NCBI GenBank assembly: GCA_013288385.1
Contig: JABDBZ010000012.1
Coordinates: 1-39,294 of the forward strand
Direction of reading: 5' to 3'
Source of the DNA: Bacteroidota bacterium
Lineage (GTDB): Bacteria > Bacteroidota > Bacteroidia > B-17B0 > Aurantibacillaceae
Length of the DNA: 39,294 nucleotides
Within the stretch, counting starts at the first letter, position 1, and the number at the start of each line of letters is the position of its first letter. The position numbers were made by a program, and so were the translations under genes. Of this stretch, positions 1 through 8,479 are shown piece after piece. A model generated the notes under the pieces. That model ran no database searches. It was not told the DNA's origin and worked only from the letters and a program-made list of their open reading frames with translations.

Positions 1-465
1 TTCATGCGTTAACACAAAATCAACAACATCACTTATTTTATGACGGATAACTAATTTTCCACTTACCGGACTATATGTTTTTCCAACTCTTGCAAATAGT
101 AATTTTAAATAATCATAAATTTCTGTTACCGTTCCAACTGTTGAACGAGGATTTCTTGAAATAACTTTTTGTTCAATTGCAATTGCAGGCGATATTCCTT
201 TTATATAATCAACTTGTGGTTTTTCTAATCGTCCTAAAAACTGTCGGGCATACGCCGATAAACTTTCAACATATCTTCTTTGACCTTCTGCATATAAAGT
301 ATCAAAAGCCAAGGTCGATTTTCCGGATCCGGATAATCCGGTAATAACAACCAGTTTGTTTCGAGGAATAATAACATCAATATTTTTTAAATTATGAAGG
401 CGAGCGCCTTTGATAATGATGTGTGTTTTTGGGTCTACTTTAGAAATATCAGTAATAACGGGCAT
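1..465 (-). CDS. uvrA: UvrA, excinuclease ABC subunit A (5' end only, runs off window)
   Basis: This is the damage-recognition ATPase of nucleotide excision repair, which acts with UvrB and UvrC on bulky lesions in the cytoplasm. The visible 155 codons start [10 protein letters not shown] and carry the Walker A motif GLSGSGKST at about residues 43-51. They continue with [24 protein letters not shown] and [11 protein letters not shown], all of which are hallmarks of the UvrA N-terminus. The ATG at 463-465 is the only sensible start, because the conserved [10 protein letters not shown] block begins about 20 residues downstream. The gene is divergent from the sigma factor gene, with about 208 bases between them. 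No LexA-type operator is evident. The 3' part lies left of the window, so integrity of the full gene cannot be judged. Confidence 0.96.
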   Translation of the reverse strand, partial: MPVITDISKVDPKTHIIIKGARLHNLKNIDVIIPRNKLVVITGLSGSGKSTLAFDTLYAEGQRRYVESLSAYARQFLGRLEKPQVDYIKGISPAIAIEQKVISRNPRSTVGTVTEIYDYLKLLFARVGKTYSPVSGKLVIRHKISDVVDFVLTHE

Positions 466-564
466 ATTTAACAAAATTAGAGTATAATTTGATAAGGATA
501 GATATTTATTCACTCAATTAAACTAACATTTTACTCATTTAGATTTGATTTTAACAATCTCTTT

Positions 565-595
565 TTTGGTGGATTATTTATTTGGCATATATTTG
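565..595 (+). promoter_or_regulatory. Bacteroidota-type promoter for the ECF sigma factor gene
   Basis: TTTG at 565-568, a 19-base spacer and TATATTTG at 588-595 match the primary-sigma promoter consensus of Bacteroidota (TTTG at -33, TAnnTTTG at -7) in every defined position. Transcription would start near 600, giving a leader of about 70 bases before the ATG at 674. This is the best promoter match found in the window. Confidence 0.75.
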
Positions 596-673
596 CCTTA
601 TAACCCCAAAACCCAATTGCCCATAGAATAGACTTTTACTAGCAAAAGAACTTAATTTAAAAGCAAGTAGAAC

Positions 674-1273
674 ATGTCTATTCAATCATTAACTGATCAT
701 CAGCTTGTTGAAATATATCAACAAGGCAACGAAAAGGGTTTAGAAACACTTTTACATCGTCACAAATCAAAATTATTCTCAAGTATTTTGGTTATTGTTA
801 AAGATAGAGCTTTAGCAGAAGATGTATTTCAAGATACCTTTGTAAAGGTTATTCAAACGCTTAAAAAAGGTCAATATAACGAGGAAGGTAAATTCTTACC
901 ATGGATTTATCGTATCTCCAGAAACCTGATCATTGATCATTTCCGCAGAATTAAAAAAATGCCTCCTGCTGCCGTTTATTATAATGAAGAGGGGGAAGAA
1001 TTGCATCCTTTAGATAGAGTGGCTGACAACAAAGATGTTTATCTTACGGAAGAAGAAGGTTTAAAAAGGAAAAATAATATCCGTGAACTCATTCATGAAT
1101 TACCAGCTGATCAACGCGAAGTTGTAATTATGCGTACCTATTATGATATGAGCTTTAAGGAAATTGCGGATCTCACAAACGTTTCCATTAATACATCATT
1201 AGGTCGTATGCGCTATGCTTTAATAAATTTAAAGAAAATGATTGAAGATAGAAAAGTCGAAGTTTCTTTTTAG
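674..1273 (+). CDS. ECF-family (sigma-70 group 4) RNA polymerase sigma factor
   Basis: This 199-residue protein is an extracytoplasmic-function sigma factor that would direct RNA polymerase to a dedicated promoter set. Region 2 lies at about residues 22-92 and includes DVFQDTFVKVIQ and the -10-recognition segment FLPWIYRISRNLIIDHFRR. Region 4 lies at about 135-190, with LPADQREVVIMRTYYDMSFKEIA followed by a helix-turn-helix. The linker is typical and there is no fused anti-sigma or SnoaL domain. No anti-sigma gene is adjacent. The neighbours are divergent uvrA and the convergent PorE-like gene. A near-perfect housekeeping promoter lies upstream. In Porphyromonas an ECF factor (SigP) controls T9SS genes, but assigning that role here rests only on proximity. 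The ATG follows a leader without a Shine-Dalgarno, which is normal for this phylum. Confidence 0.93.
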   Translation: MSIQSLTDHQLVEIYQQGNEKGLETLLHRHKSKLFSSILVIVKDRALAEDVFQDTFVKVIQTLKKGQYNEEGKFLPWIYRISRNLIIDHFRRIKKMPPAAVYYNEEGEELHPLDRVADNKDVYLTEEEGLKRKNNIRELIHELPADQREVVIMRTYYDMSFKEIADLTNVSINTSLGRMRYALINLKKMIEDRKVEVSF

Positions 1274-1282
1274 TTAATTGTT

Positions 1283-1314
1283 ATTGTAAAATTTGTCAAG
1301 CCAAATTTTACAAT
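1283..1314. terminator. Perfect 13-bp AT-rich hairpin after the sigma factor gene
   Basis: The arms at 1283-1295 and 1302-1314 are exact reverse complements (attgtaaaatttg / caaattttacaat) around a 6-base loop. The hairpin begins 10 bases after the sigma factor stop. There is no U-tract directly behind it, so it may protect the 3' end or attenuate rather than be a classical terminator. Confidence 0.5.
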
Positions 1315-1326
1315 TTACAATGGCTA

Positions 1327-1378
1327 ATACCGACATTAATATTTAAGCTTTAAATAAAAATATTTTGATCGTCGGTAT
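1327..1378. repeat. 52-base element with 8-bp terminal inverted repeats
   Basis: ataccgac at 1327-1334 and gtcggtat at 1371-1378 are exact reverse complements. The interior holds a second small stem, atttaa/ttaaat at 1341-1346 and 1350-1355. It lies between two other hairpins in the intergenic region of the convergent sigma factor and PorE-like genes. It could be part of the termination region or a remnant of a small repeat family. No second copy was noticed in the window. Confidence 0.35.
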
Positions 1379-1397
1379 AGCACAAATATATTTAAAC

Positions 1398-1428
1398 AAA
1401 AAAATCCTGAGATCATCAGGATTTTTTT
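1398..1428. terminator. Bidirectional intrinsic terminator
   Basis: A 13-bp perfect stem (1398-1410 with 1416-1428) with GC-bearing core tcctga/tcagga and a 5-base loop is flanked by an A-run on one side and a T-run on the other. It can therefore stop transcription both from the sigma factor gene (plus) and from the PorE-like gene (minus), which end on either side. Confidence 0.85.
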
Positions 1429-1447
1429 TGTTTGTTGTAATACTTAA

Positions 1448-3628
1448 TTACTTTGTTTTATTAATCAGGTTAAGAGAGCTTTCTCCGGTAACTTTAAAAG
1501 CAGTTCTTCTGTTTTTTTGATGTGCTGCTTCCCACTCCGGACTTTTTGCTTCCATAGCATTAATATCCGGTTCGTTAATGATAGGACGGGTTTCGCCATA
1601 TCCGTTTGAAACAATTCTTTTTGCAGCAATGCCTTTACTAATAATATAATCAACACAACTCTTAGCACGAGCTGCAGATAATTTCATATTATATTCATCA
1701 TTACCTCTGGCATCTGTATGAGCACCAATTTCAATAGAGATGTTATCATTTAATTTCATGAGATCAACAATTTTATCTAAAATCTCCATTGATTTGGGAC
1801 GCAAAGTTGCTTTATTAAAATCGTATTCAATCCCTTCAATTTCTATATCACCTGAAGGAATTTTATTTAAATTAAAATCTCTTGTAAAAACTTCAGATTC
1901 TGATTTGCCCTCAGTAGTTACTTCATTTGCATCTGCGAAATAACCAATTTTTTGTGCTTTTAAAAAGTATTGCATGTTTGGTTTTAAATCAGTTGTATAA
2001 AAACCCTTATCATCAGTAACCACAAAAAACGGATCTTCACCATCATGTACATCCTTTATTGTTACTAATGCACTAGGAATTGGATCATTTGTTTGAGCAT
2101 CGGATACTAAACCTTCTAAAGAGAAATGAATAGGTTCATTTTCAAAACTATAAATATCATAACAATGTCCACCTGGGCAATCTTCTCTATCACTTGCAAA
2201 AAAACCTTTTGCTTGTTTTTTATCCATTATAAAATAAGCATCATCTTTTGCAGAGTTGATTGGCGAATTCATGTTTTTTGGCGGACCATACAATGAATCG
2301 TCGGCATTTAATTGTGATTTAAATACATCTAAACCACCAAAACCAGGTAAACCATTAGTACTATAATACAATGTACTTCCGTATTGATGAAAGAAAGGTG
2401 TAACCTCATCACCGGGTGTATTAATAGTTTCAGGAAGGTTCACAGGATTTCCGATAAAACCATTATCATCTATCCCTGCCATCCAAATATCAAACCCACC
2501 TTTTCCTCCTGGTCTGTTTGAAGAGAAAAATAATTTTTTTCCATCCTGAGAAACAAAAGGTTGTTGCGATTTATAACCCGGTGCATTAATATGTGATCCT
2601 AATTTCATGGCTTCATAAAACTTTCCTTCTAAAGTTCTGGCCATATAAATAAACGCTTCGTTTCTATTGTTATCACTCCAACGTGTAAACAACATAACCT
2701 CATCAGGTGTAAACACACCGGCACCTTCATGAAGAGAGGTATTAACCGGACGACCAAAATTTATTGGCCTTTGCCAAATTGTATCATCTATTGTTGTATA
2801 ATACAGATCACAAAAATATTTCGAATCTTGCTTCTCAGGATCACTAACTACACCACCTCTACGGGCACTTGTAAAAATTATTTTTTCAGAACTTAAATAA
2901 TATTGCGGCGCAAAATTGCTGGTTCCCCTGTTAAATACTAAAGAATCCATCATTCTTACTCTGATGTTCTTTTTGGGAGATAAAGAATCTAAAGCAAAAT
3001 AACATGACTTTGCATGTTTAGCAGAAACTTTTACTAAAGAATCATTTCTTACAAGTGTTACTTTTGTAACAGAATCAACAAAAGGTTTTCCGTTTGTATA
3101 GGTATCAAAAACATCTAAAGCTTCTTTGTACTTTTTTAATGACATTAAAGATAAACCATAATAATAGGGCGCATCAGGATATACATTTTTTTCTACAACA
3201 CGTTTGTAATATTCAACAGCGTGTTTGTAGTCAAAATTTAAACGGTAACTTGTAGCTAAGCGATATAAAATAAAATCGTATTTTGTCCCATTTTGACTTG
3301 GATCATCTTTAACAACATTGATGCTATCCTTCTTTTTTGATTTGCTTAATTCGGGTACTTTAAATAAGGATTTCATTTTAAGATTCACCAACTGTGCTTC
3401 ATACGGAATTAGATGATACAACTATTTTAAGAAGCTATGTGATTCCGTATGAAGCACATAGCTTCTTAAAATAGTTGTATCATCTAATACTTTTGAGTAA
3501 AAGTTTGCCGCATTAGCATAATCCTTTTTGAGGTAAGCATCATCAGCAAGTTCTAACCAAAGTTTCTTTGATTGCGAAAAACTTAAAACCGAAATTAAAA
3601 CGAAACTAATAGAGAGTAATTTCTTCAT
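1448..3628 (-). pseudogene. PorE-like T9SS protein (TPR, PD40 propeller, CRD, OmpA), interrupted by in-frame TAG in a 45-bp inverted duplication
   Basis: The coding frame runs from MKKLLSISFVLISVLSFSQS (signal peptide, start 3628) through a TPR region, PD40-type propeller repeats, a carboxypeptidase-regulatory-like domain and a C-terminal OmpA domain of about 130 residues. The OmpA domain has the peptidoglycan-binding stretch HTDARGNDEYNMKLSAARAK. This domain order is that of PorE of Porphyromonas, which anchors the T9SS outer-membrane ring to peptidoglycan. A TAG at 3422-3424 ends the first 68 codons, and an open frame resumes at once in the same phase to 1448. Removing the 45-base insertion (3410-3454) restores a 711-residue protein reading RSYVIPYEAQLVNLK. 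As the last gene of the adhesin/PorP operon (2-base gap from the PorP gene) it may be a locus-specific paralogue rather than the core PorE. It is either a real null or variant allele, or an assembly artefact. Confidence 0.85.
3397..3486. repeat. Interleaved inverted duplication (A'-B-A-B') inside the PorE-like gene
   Basis: Segments 3397-3409 (13 bases, A') and 3455-3486 (32 bases, B') are the two halves of the expected gene sequence. Between them sit 45 extra bases, 3410-3454, which are the exact reverse complement of those two halves joined (B then A). The copy therefore spans its own insertion point. Its length is a multiple of three, but the inverted copy brings a TAG stop into the coding frame on the minus strand. 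The match is perfect over all 45 bases, which implies a very recent event or an artefact. Confidence 0.93.
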
Positions 3629-3630
3629 AC

Positions 3631-4629
3631 TTATAAACGTGGACAGTTTTTAATATCTTGAACTTTTTTAGTTTTTCCCATATAGGTTAAAGAAATTTCA
3701 AATGCGCCACGAGCTTTTGAAGTACTGCGTAAGGAAGATGTATTAACATCATATCCCATTTTTATAATATAACTATCTTTCTTGAGACCAATGTAACCTA
3801 CACTCGCATCACCCGGACGAAATATATAGCCTGCTAGAAGATAAAATTTCTCGCCTTTCATATAATAACCTGCATCAACTGCATAAGTCTGTTCTACAAC
3901 TTTGTCTTGAATCATTACTAACACTTTTGGAATGAAGTAAAATAATTCATTCACATTTACCCTCACACCACCATGCATATAAAAACGCATTGGTAGACGG
4001 TTGTCACTTCCAAAAAATGTTTCACGAGGACGAGTTAAATTAAATCCACTAATTCCGAGAAATGGATTTATGCGGGACTGTTGTTTACTATAATAATATA
4101 GGAGGCCAAAATTAACCACTTCTTGAAACTGAACACCACGCGCAAAATTTTCATTGTTTGGCAAACTTCTATCAAAAGAACCACCGGAAGCATTTGACCA
4201 TTGTGAATCATAAGAAAGAACCTGGTACTCTGCCCTCTTTTGAGTTACACCTGCTTGTAAACCCATACTTAAATTATGATATTTCGCTTTGTCTATTGGA
4301 ACAGCATATGAAGCGGATCCCAAAATTTGAAGAACATTATAATTACTTAAACCGGCACGCATATTGCTAATTTGACCACCAAAGCCCCATTTACCTTTTG
4401 AAGGCATATCAAAACTAACAATACCGGTCGTAATTGGTTTATAAGCTACAGCGCTCCATTGGGTTCTGTATTGAATGTGCGCGCGCATCTTTGTGTCAAT
4501 TAAACCAGTCATAGCGGGATTAAGGAACAAAGGTGCAGCATCATACATGCTCAAATGAAAATCTTGTGCAATTACTTTTCCGAGTAACGCAGAGATTAAA
4601 ATGGCTATAAGTTTAATTTTTCTTATCAT
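3631..4629 (-). CDS. PorP/SprF-family T9SS outer-membrane protein (second copy)
   Basis: This 332-residue protein starts with a signal peptide (MIRKIKLIAILISALLGKVIAQ) followed by the family's N-terminal pattern HLSMYDAAPLFLNPAMTG. The alternating amphipathic strands of an outer-membrane beta-barrel follow, and the protein ends NCPRL. Its length matches the usual 300-350 residues. PorP/SprF proteins work with the T9SS and are typically needed for the secretion or surface attachment of one co-encoded type B CTD cargo, as SprF is for SprB. Here the gene starts 7 bases after the 1280-residue adhesin gene and ends 2 bases before the PorE-like gene, so pairing with that adhesin is the natural inference. 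It differs clearly in sequence from the other PorP copy in the operon. Confidence 0.92.
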   Translation of the reverse strand: MIRKIKLIAILISALLGKVIAQDFHLSMYDAAPLFLNPAMTGLIDTKMRAHIQYRTQWSAVAYKPITTGIVSFDMPSKGKWGFGGQISNMRAGLSNYNVLQILGSASYAVPIDKAKYHNLSMGLQAGVTQKRAEYQVLSYDSQWSNASGGSFDRSLPNNENFARGVQFQEVVNFGLLYYYSKQQSRINPFLGISGFNLTRPRETFFGSDNRLPMRFYMHGGVRVNVNELFYFIPKVLVMIQDKVVEQTYAVDAGYYMKGEKFYLLAGYIFRPGDASVGYIGLKKDSYIIKMGYDVNTSSLRSTSKARGAFEISLTYMGKTKKVQDIKNCPRL

Positions 4630-4636
4630 GATACTT

Positions 4637-7600
4637 TTATCTCATTAAGGTTACGTCACCATTCTTTTTTACAGTTCTATTATTATAAAGATCTACTTCG
4701 AGAGTCCATACATATACTCCAAACGGTTGATCTACGCCTTTATATGTTCCATCCCATCCTTCAGTTTGGTCTGCAGACTCGTAAATTTTATCTCCCCAAG
4801 TATTATAAACACGGAAAATCATTTTATTAAATGGGCCACCTTTTACAAAGAGTTTATCATTATGACCATCTTTATTTGGTGTAAAGCCTGTAGGAACTTG
4901 AGGTATCAAATTAACTTCAATTGATTTAGTAACAGTATCCTTACAACCATTATTATCAGTAATTGTTAATGTTACGTAATACATACCTCCATTTTCATAA
5001 CTATGGCTTGGATTTTGTTTTGTATCGGATTTCTCGTCACCAAAATTCCAAAACCAATATTTTATATTTGCTGGCGGAGTAGAAAAATCAGAATAATACA
5101 CAGGTTCTTGTGCCACAGTAGGATTGTTGGTCATACCAAACTCAGCTTTTGGTTTTGGATTTACAGATACAGTTTTAGTTACGCTTGCTGTACATTGAGA
5201 TGATGCAACCATTTCAGTTAGGGTCACTGGAAAAATACCTGACGAATTGAACGTTATGCTTGGTGTTTGAATAGTTGATATATTAGGCGTTGCTGTTACA
5301 GTAGTGCCAAAAGACCAGGTAAAATTACCATTTCCCGGTATTGATACATTCGAAAAATCTGTAAGTAATCCAGCACACGAACTAGTGTAAGAAAAATCTG
5401 GGATAGGTAAACCATTAATGCTTATTTTTCGGATGAGTGTATCAGAACAAGAAATATTTAATGAGTTTGTACCAACAACTGTGAAGGTAACCAAGTATAC
5501 CTTGGAACTATCATAAGATGTTTGTGCAGAAGCTGTGGCTATAGAAGTAATCCCATTACCAAAATTCCAATTAACAGCCGTAATAGTTGTATTATTTAAA
5601 GTTGAAATATTTGTGAAACCTACTGGATCTCCAACACAACGCTTGGGTGTAACGCTAATATTAGCTTGGGGCGATTCAACAAATGTTGCAGTAAAAGATT
5701 TTAAACTTGCAGGACAATTAATTCCAACAACAGGTGTACTTGATAGTGTTATTGTGACACTTCCTGCCGAAACATCACCAGGACTTGGGTAATACAATCC
5801 ACCTAAAGAAGTATTATTTGGTGAGAAAGAACCAGTACCCGAACTACTCCAAATACCAGTTGAAACGTATCCAGCAACCGAACCATTCAATTGAATTGGT
5901 GTAAATTCGCAAACTCCAGTAGACGCATTAACAGTAATCAATGGTAGTTTAATAATGGACACTACTAGAGTGTCGCTCACAGATGGACAAAAACCACCTG
6001 ATGAATTCACATAAAATTTAATAATTCCTGCTAGTGTATCGTTTTGACTTACATTATAATTTGCACCCGTTGGTGGAATAGGAGTAAAGGCACCTGTGCC
6101 ATTGGTAGTTGACCAAGTGGTTGCGCCAGCACCGCCACCAGAAATATTACTTGTTAAGGTGATGACAGCATTACTTGCACAAATTGTAAAATCTGGACTA
6201 ATTGTTAGCGTTGGTTTAGGTTGAATATTGATAACCATATTATCAGTATAACCAGGGCATGCTCCAAATGGTTGTAAAACTACTGTAATTGATGGCAATA
6301 AGAGATCGGCACCTGTAAAATTATATACGACATTTAAAGAGCTGCTTGATGGACTAAAAAACCCAGTTCCATTAGTACTCCATAAATATGAAGTTACATT
6401 TCCTGTTACAGTTCCAGTTAATGCTATACTCTGACTATTGGTACATGCAACTGTATTTGTTATTAAATTAGCTTGCGGAGGATCTATAAAACCAACTGTA
6501 AATGACTTAGTACTATTTGCACAACTCCCTAATGGACCTTGACTGGTAATCGTAAGTGTAATTGTACCAGCTGCCAAATCTGCTGCAGAAGGTGTATATG
6601 TTGTGTTAACGCCCGGGCCGCCATATGAGCCACCATTTCCTCCCGACCAAGTACCACCCAAAGCGTGTGTAATGGATCCGGTTAAATTTATTGCCCCAAG
6701 TTGGTTTTTACACATTGTTGGTGTAGATACTGCAGCAGTTATTTGCGGCCTTTGATTTATTATTAAAATAACCGAATCTTTTTTAGGAGTACAATTACCT
6801 GTCGATGTTAAGTAAAATTTAATACTGACTAAACTTGTATCTACATTGGATAAAGTATATGGCACACTTACCGTATTTAATGTTGAAGTATAAGCACCAA
6901 ATGAGCCTGTTCCATTTGCAGTAGTCCAAACACCACTAATTGCTCCACCACTAACCGTACCCGTTAATGGAACTGTAACATTTGGCCCTGCGCAAACCGA
7001 TGCCAAGGTTCCTCCAATTACAGTTGTTCTACGCAAAAAAGAAGAGGCATAATAATACAAACCACCTGTCGAAGGTCCTCCATCCAGAACACCCATTCCA
7101 AATATATCTGTTGTATTCGCAACCGTGTATGAACCTAGAGGAAGGAGTGCAGTAGAGTTCAAGTTTAATTGTGCTCCGTAATAAGGGCCGCCGGGTAATG
7201 TAGCCGTACCGGGAGCTAATGTGAAGTTTGCGGCAGTAATAGGAACATTTACACTTTGAGCTGCATTATTCAAAGTAAATGATCCTTGTGCACCATTTTT
7301 ACATAGTAAATTCAAAAAGAAATCCTGTGCTGTATTTCTAGAAAAAGAAACTAAGTTTGATCCGGCACAATTTAAAGGTGGCAAAATAGCTTCACCTAAC
7401 TCACATCCACTACCAACACCTGTTGCGTGTAACATATAAACTGGTTTGGTAGCATTAATATAAGTGATTGGTTGAGTTGAATGATAATGATATGTGTCTC
7501 CTTTATTTATTAATGTAGTTGTAGTTACACCATCATTAATCGTAAGTTGTGTAAAATTTTGTGTACCTACAATAAATGCACCGTCAGGTTCTGCAGGGTT

Positions 7601-8479
7601 CATTAATCCTTTATTCATAATATAATCTGTTCCTACAATATCAACAGGCACAATTTGATCACCCATTAAATCAAAACATCCTGTAACACCGTCAACTGAA
7701 TCATCTGCAACAGTAACTGAAATTGGTTTATCGGAAACAACAATGCTTCCTGAGAGATTATTCCCTGCAACATTTGTATTTTGGACGAGATTTTCAACCG
7801 TATAAGCACTTCCAAAGCTTGTCAACAAAACGCTATAGGTAATGTTTGCCGGATGGCCAACAACTGCACATTTAGGTGTGATCCAAACGAGAGTATTAGG
7901 CTGTGAAGCAACGATGTTAATTTGTTGCTTGGGCTGAACCACCCCAGGAGGAGTTCCGGCTAAATCGCCTAAGCCTGCTTCGTTATGCCAACTCGTTTGA
8001 AAAGGACATACAAACTCTAAACCCAAACCATTTTGCCCTTTCAAAGAAAATGTTTCAGGATTGTAAAAAGTTGGTGGGCTAGTTATAACATCATACACAA
8101 TAGTGATGTTGGCCGAAGAAGAAATATAGAATCCATAAGGAACCACAGTATTGGATGGCCTTACTTCGAGGGAATCAAATCCTCTATTCGTTAGGCTAGC
8201 CATCTTATCTCTCCAAAATGTGTAATCAAAATTTGTATTAGCTGGAATGTTTATTGTAGTATCATATATATTCGGTGCAATAGCACTTGGTTGCCTGAGT
8301 CTTACAACTGTATTAGGTGTATTAAAGGTTCCAATATGCATTTTATAATCTTGTCTAAAAGTATGGTCAGGAGTTACAAAAGGGCATGCAAACCAAAAGC
8401 AAGTATCAATTTGGCCTATGGATGGTGTCACTCTTATCAAAAGGAATAACATCAAAACTATTTTAGTTATTTTTCTCAT
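4637..8479 (-). CDS. Large T9SS adhesin-like protein: IgGFc-binding-like N-terminus, Ig-like repeats, PKD, type B CTD
   Basis: This 1280-residue exported protein has a signal peptide (MRKITKIVLMLFLLIRVTPSIGQ). Its N-terminal half resembles the IgGFc-binding N-terminal family, with GSGCELGEAILPPLNCAGS near its end. From about residue 490 there are roughly 90-residue modules with the signature (G)xWxxxxGTGxFxP and conserved cysteines, such as YLWSTNGTGFFSP and GIWSSSGTGSFSP. PKD-like domains follow, the last with YWFWNFGDEKSDTKQNPSHSY. The final 93 or so residues form the gliding-motility-associated C-terminal domain (GFTPNKDGHNDKL, GWDGTYKG, PFGVYVWTL), a type B T9SS signal. The start ATG overlaps the upstream PorP stop by four bases (ATGA), implying translational coupling. 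The likely role is adhesion or surface binding. The ligand is unknown, and IgG binding must not be assumed from the domain name. Confidence 0.9.
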   Translation of the reverse strand: MRKITKIVLMLFLLIRVTPSIGQIDTCFWFACPFVTPDHTFRQDYKMHIGTFNTPNTVVRLRQPSAIAPNIYDTTINIPANTNFDYTFWRDKMASLTNRGFDSLEVRPSNTVVPYGFYISSSANITIVYDVITSPPTFYNPETFSLKGQNGLGLEFVCPFQTSWHNEAGLGDLAGTPPGVVQPKQQINIVASQPNTLVWITPKCAVVGHPANITYSVLLTSFGSAYTVENLVQNTNVAGNNLSGSIVVSDKPISVTVADDSVDGVTGCFDLMGDQIVPVDIVGTDYIMNKGLMNPAEPDGAFIVGTQNFTQLTINDGVTTTTLINKGDTYHYHSTQPITYINATKPVYMLHATGVGSGCELGEAILPPLNCAGSNLVSFSRNTAQDFFLNLLCKNGAQGSFTLNNAAQSVNVPITAANFTLAPGTATLPGGPYYGAQLNLNSTALLPLGSYTVANTTDIFGMGVLDGGPSTGGLYYYASSFLRRTTVIGGTLASVCAGPNVTVPLTGTVSGGAISGVWTTANGTGSFGAYTSTLNTVSVPYTLSNVDTSLVSIKFYLTSTGNCTPKKDSVILIINQRPQITAAVSTPTMCKNQLGAINLTGSITHALGGTWSGGNGGSYGGPGVNTTYTPSAADLAAGTITLTITSQGPLGSCANSTKSFTVGFIDPPQANLITNTVACTNSQSIALTGTVTGNVTSYLWSTNGTGFFSPSSSSLNVVYNFTGADLLLPSITVVLQPFGACPGYTDNMVINIQPKPTLTISPDFTICASNAVITLTSNISGGGAGATTWSTTNGTGAFTPIPPTGANYNVSQNDTLAGIIKFYVNSSGGFCPSVSDTLVVSIIKLPLITVNASTGVCEFTPIQLNGSVAGYVSTGIWSSSGTGSFSPNNTSLGGLYYPSPGDVSAGSVTITLSSTPVVGINCPASLKSFTATFVESPQANISVTPKRCVGDPVGFTNISTLNNTTITAVNWNFGNGITSIATASAQTSYDSSKVYLVTFTVVGTNSLNISCSDTLIRKISINGLPIPDFSYTSSCAGLLTDFSNVSIPGNGNFTWSFGTTVTATPNISTIQTPSITFNSSGIFPVTLTEMVASSQCTASVTKTVSVNPKPKAEFGMTNNPTVAQEPVYYSDFSTPPANIKYWFWNFGDEKSDTKQNPSHSYENGGMYYVTLTITDNNGCKDTVTKSIEVNLIPQVPTGFTPNKDGHNDKLFVKGGPFNKMIFRVYNTWGDKIYESADQTEGWDGTYKGVDQPFGVYVWTLEVDLYNNRTVKKNGDVTLMR

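Noticed and set aside
466..673. LexA box or SOS operator upstream of uvrA
   Set aside because: No convincing palindromic operator was seen. A TAATTTTG on the minus strand (472-479) is too close to the start and lacks a -33 box.
1448..3421. Treating the 657-codon frame that begins TTG TAT CAT CTA as a separate gene
   Set aside because: It begins immediately after the TAG inside the inverted copy, lacks a signal peptide, and is in phase with the upstream fragment. It is the remainder of one interrupted gene.
3397..3486. attC site, phage attachment site or transcription terminator at the inverted repeat
   Set aside because: The arms are coding sequence of the host gene itself, there is no integrase nearby, and the interleaved order does not form one simple hairpin with a U-tract.
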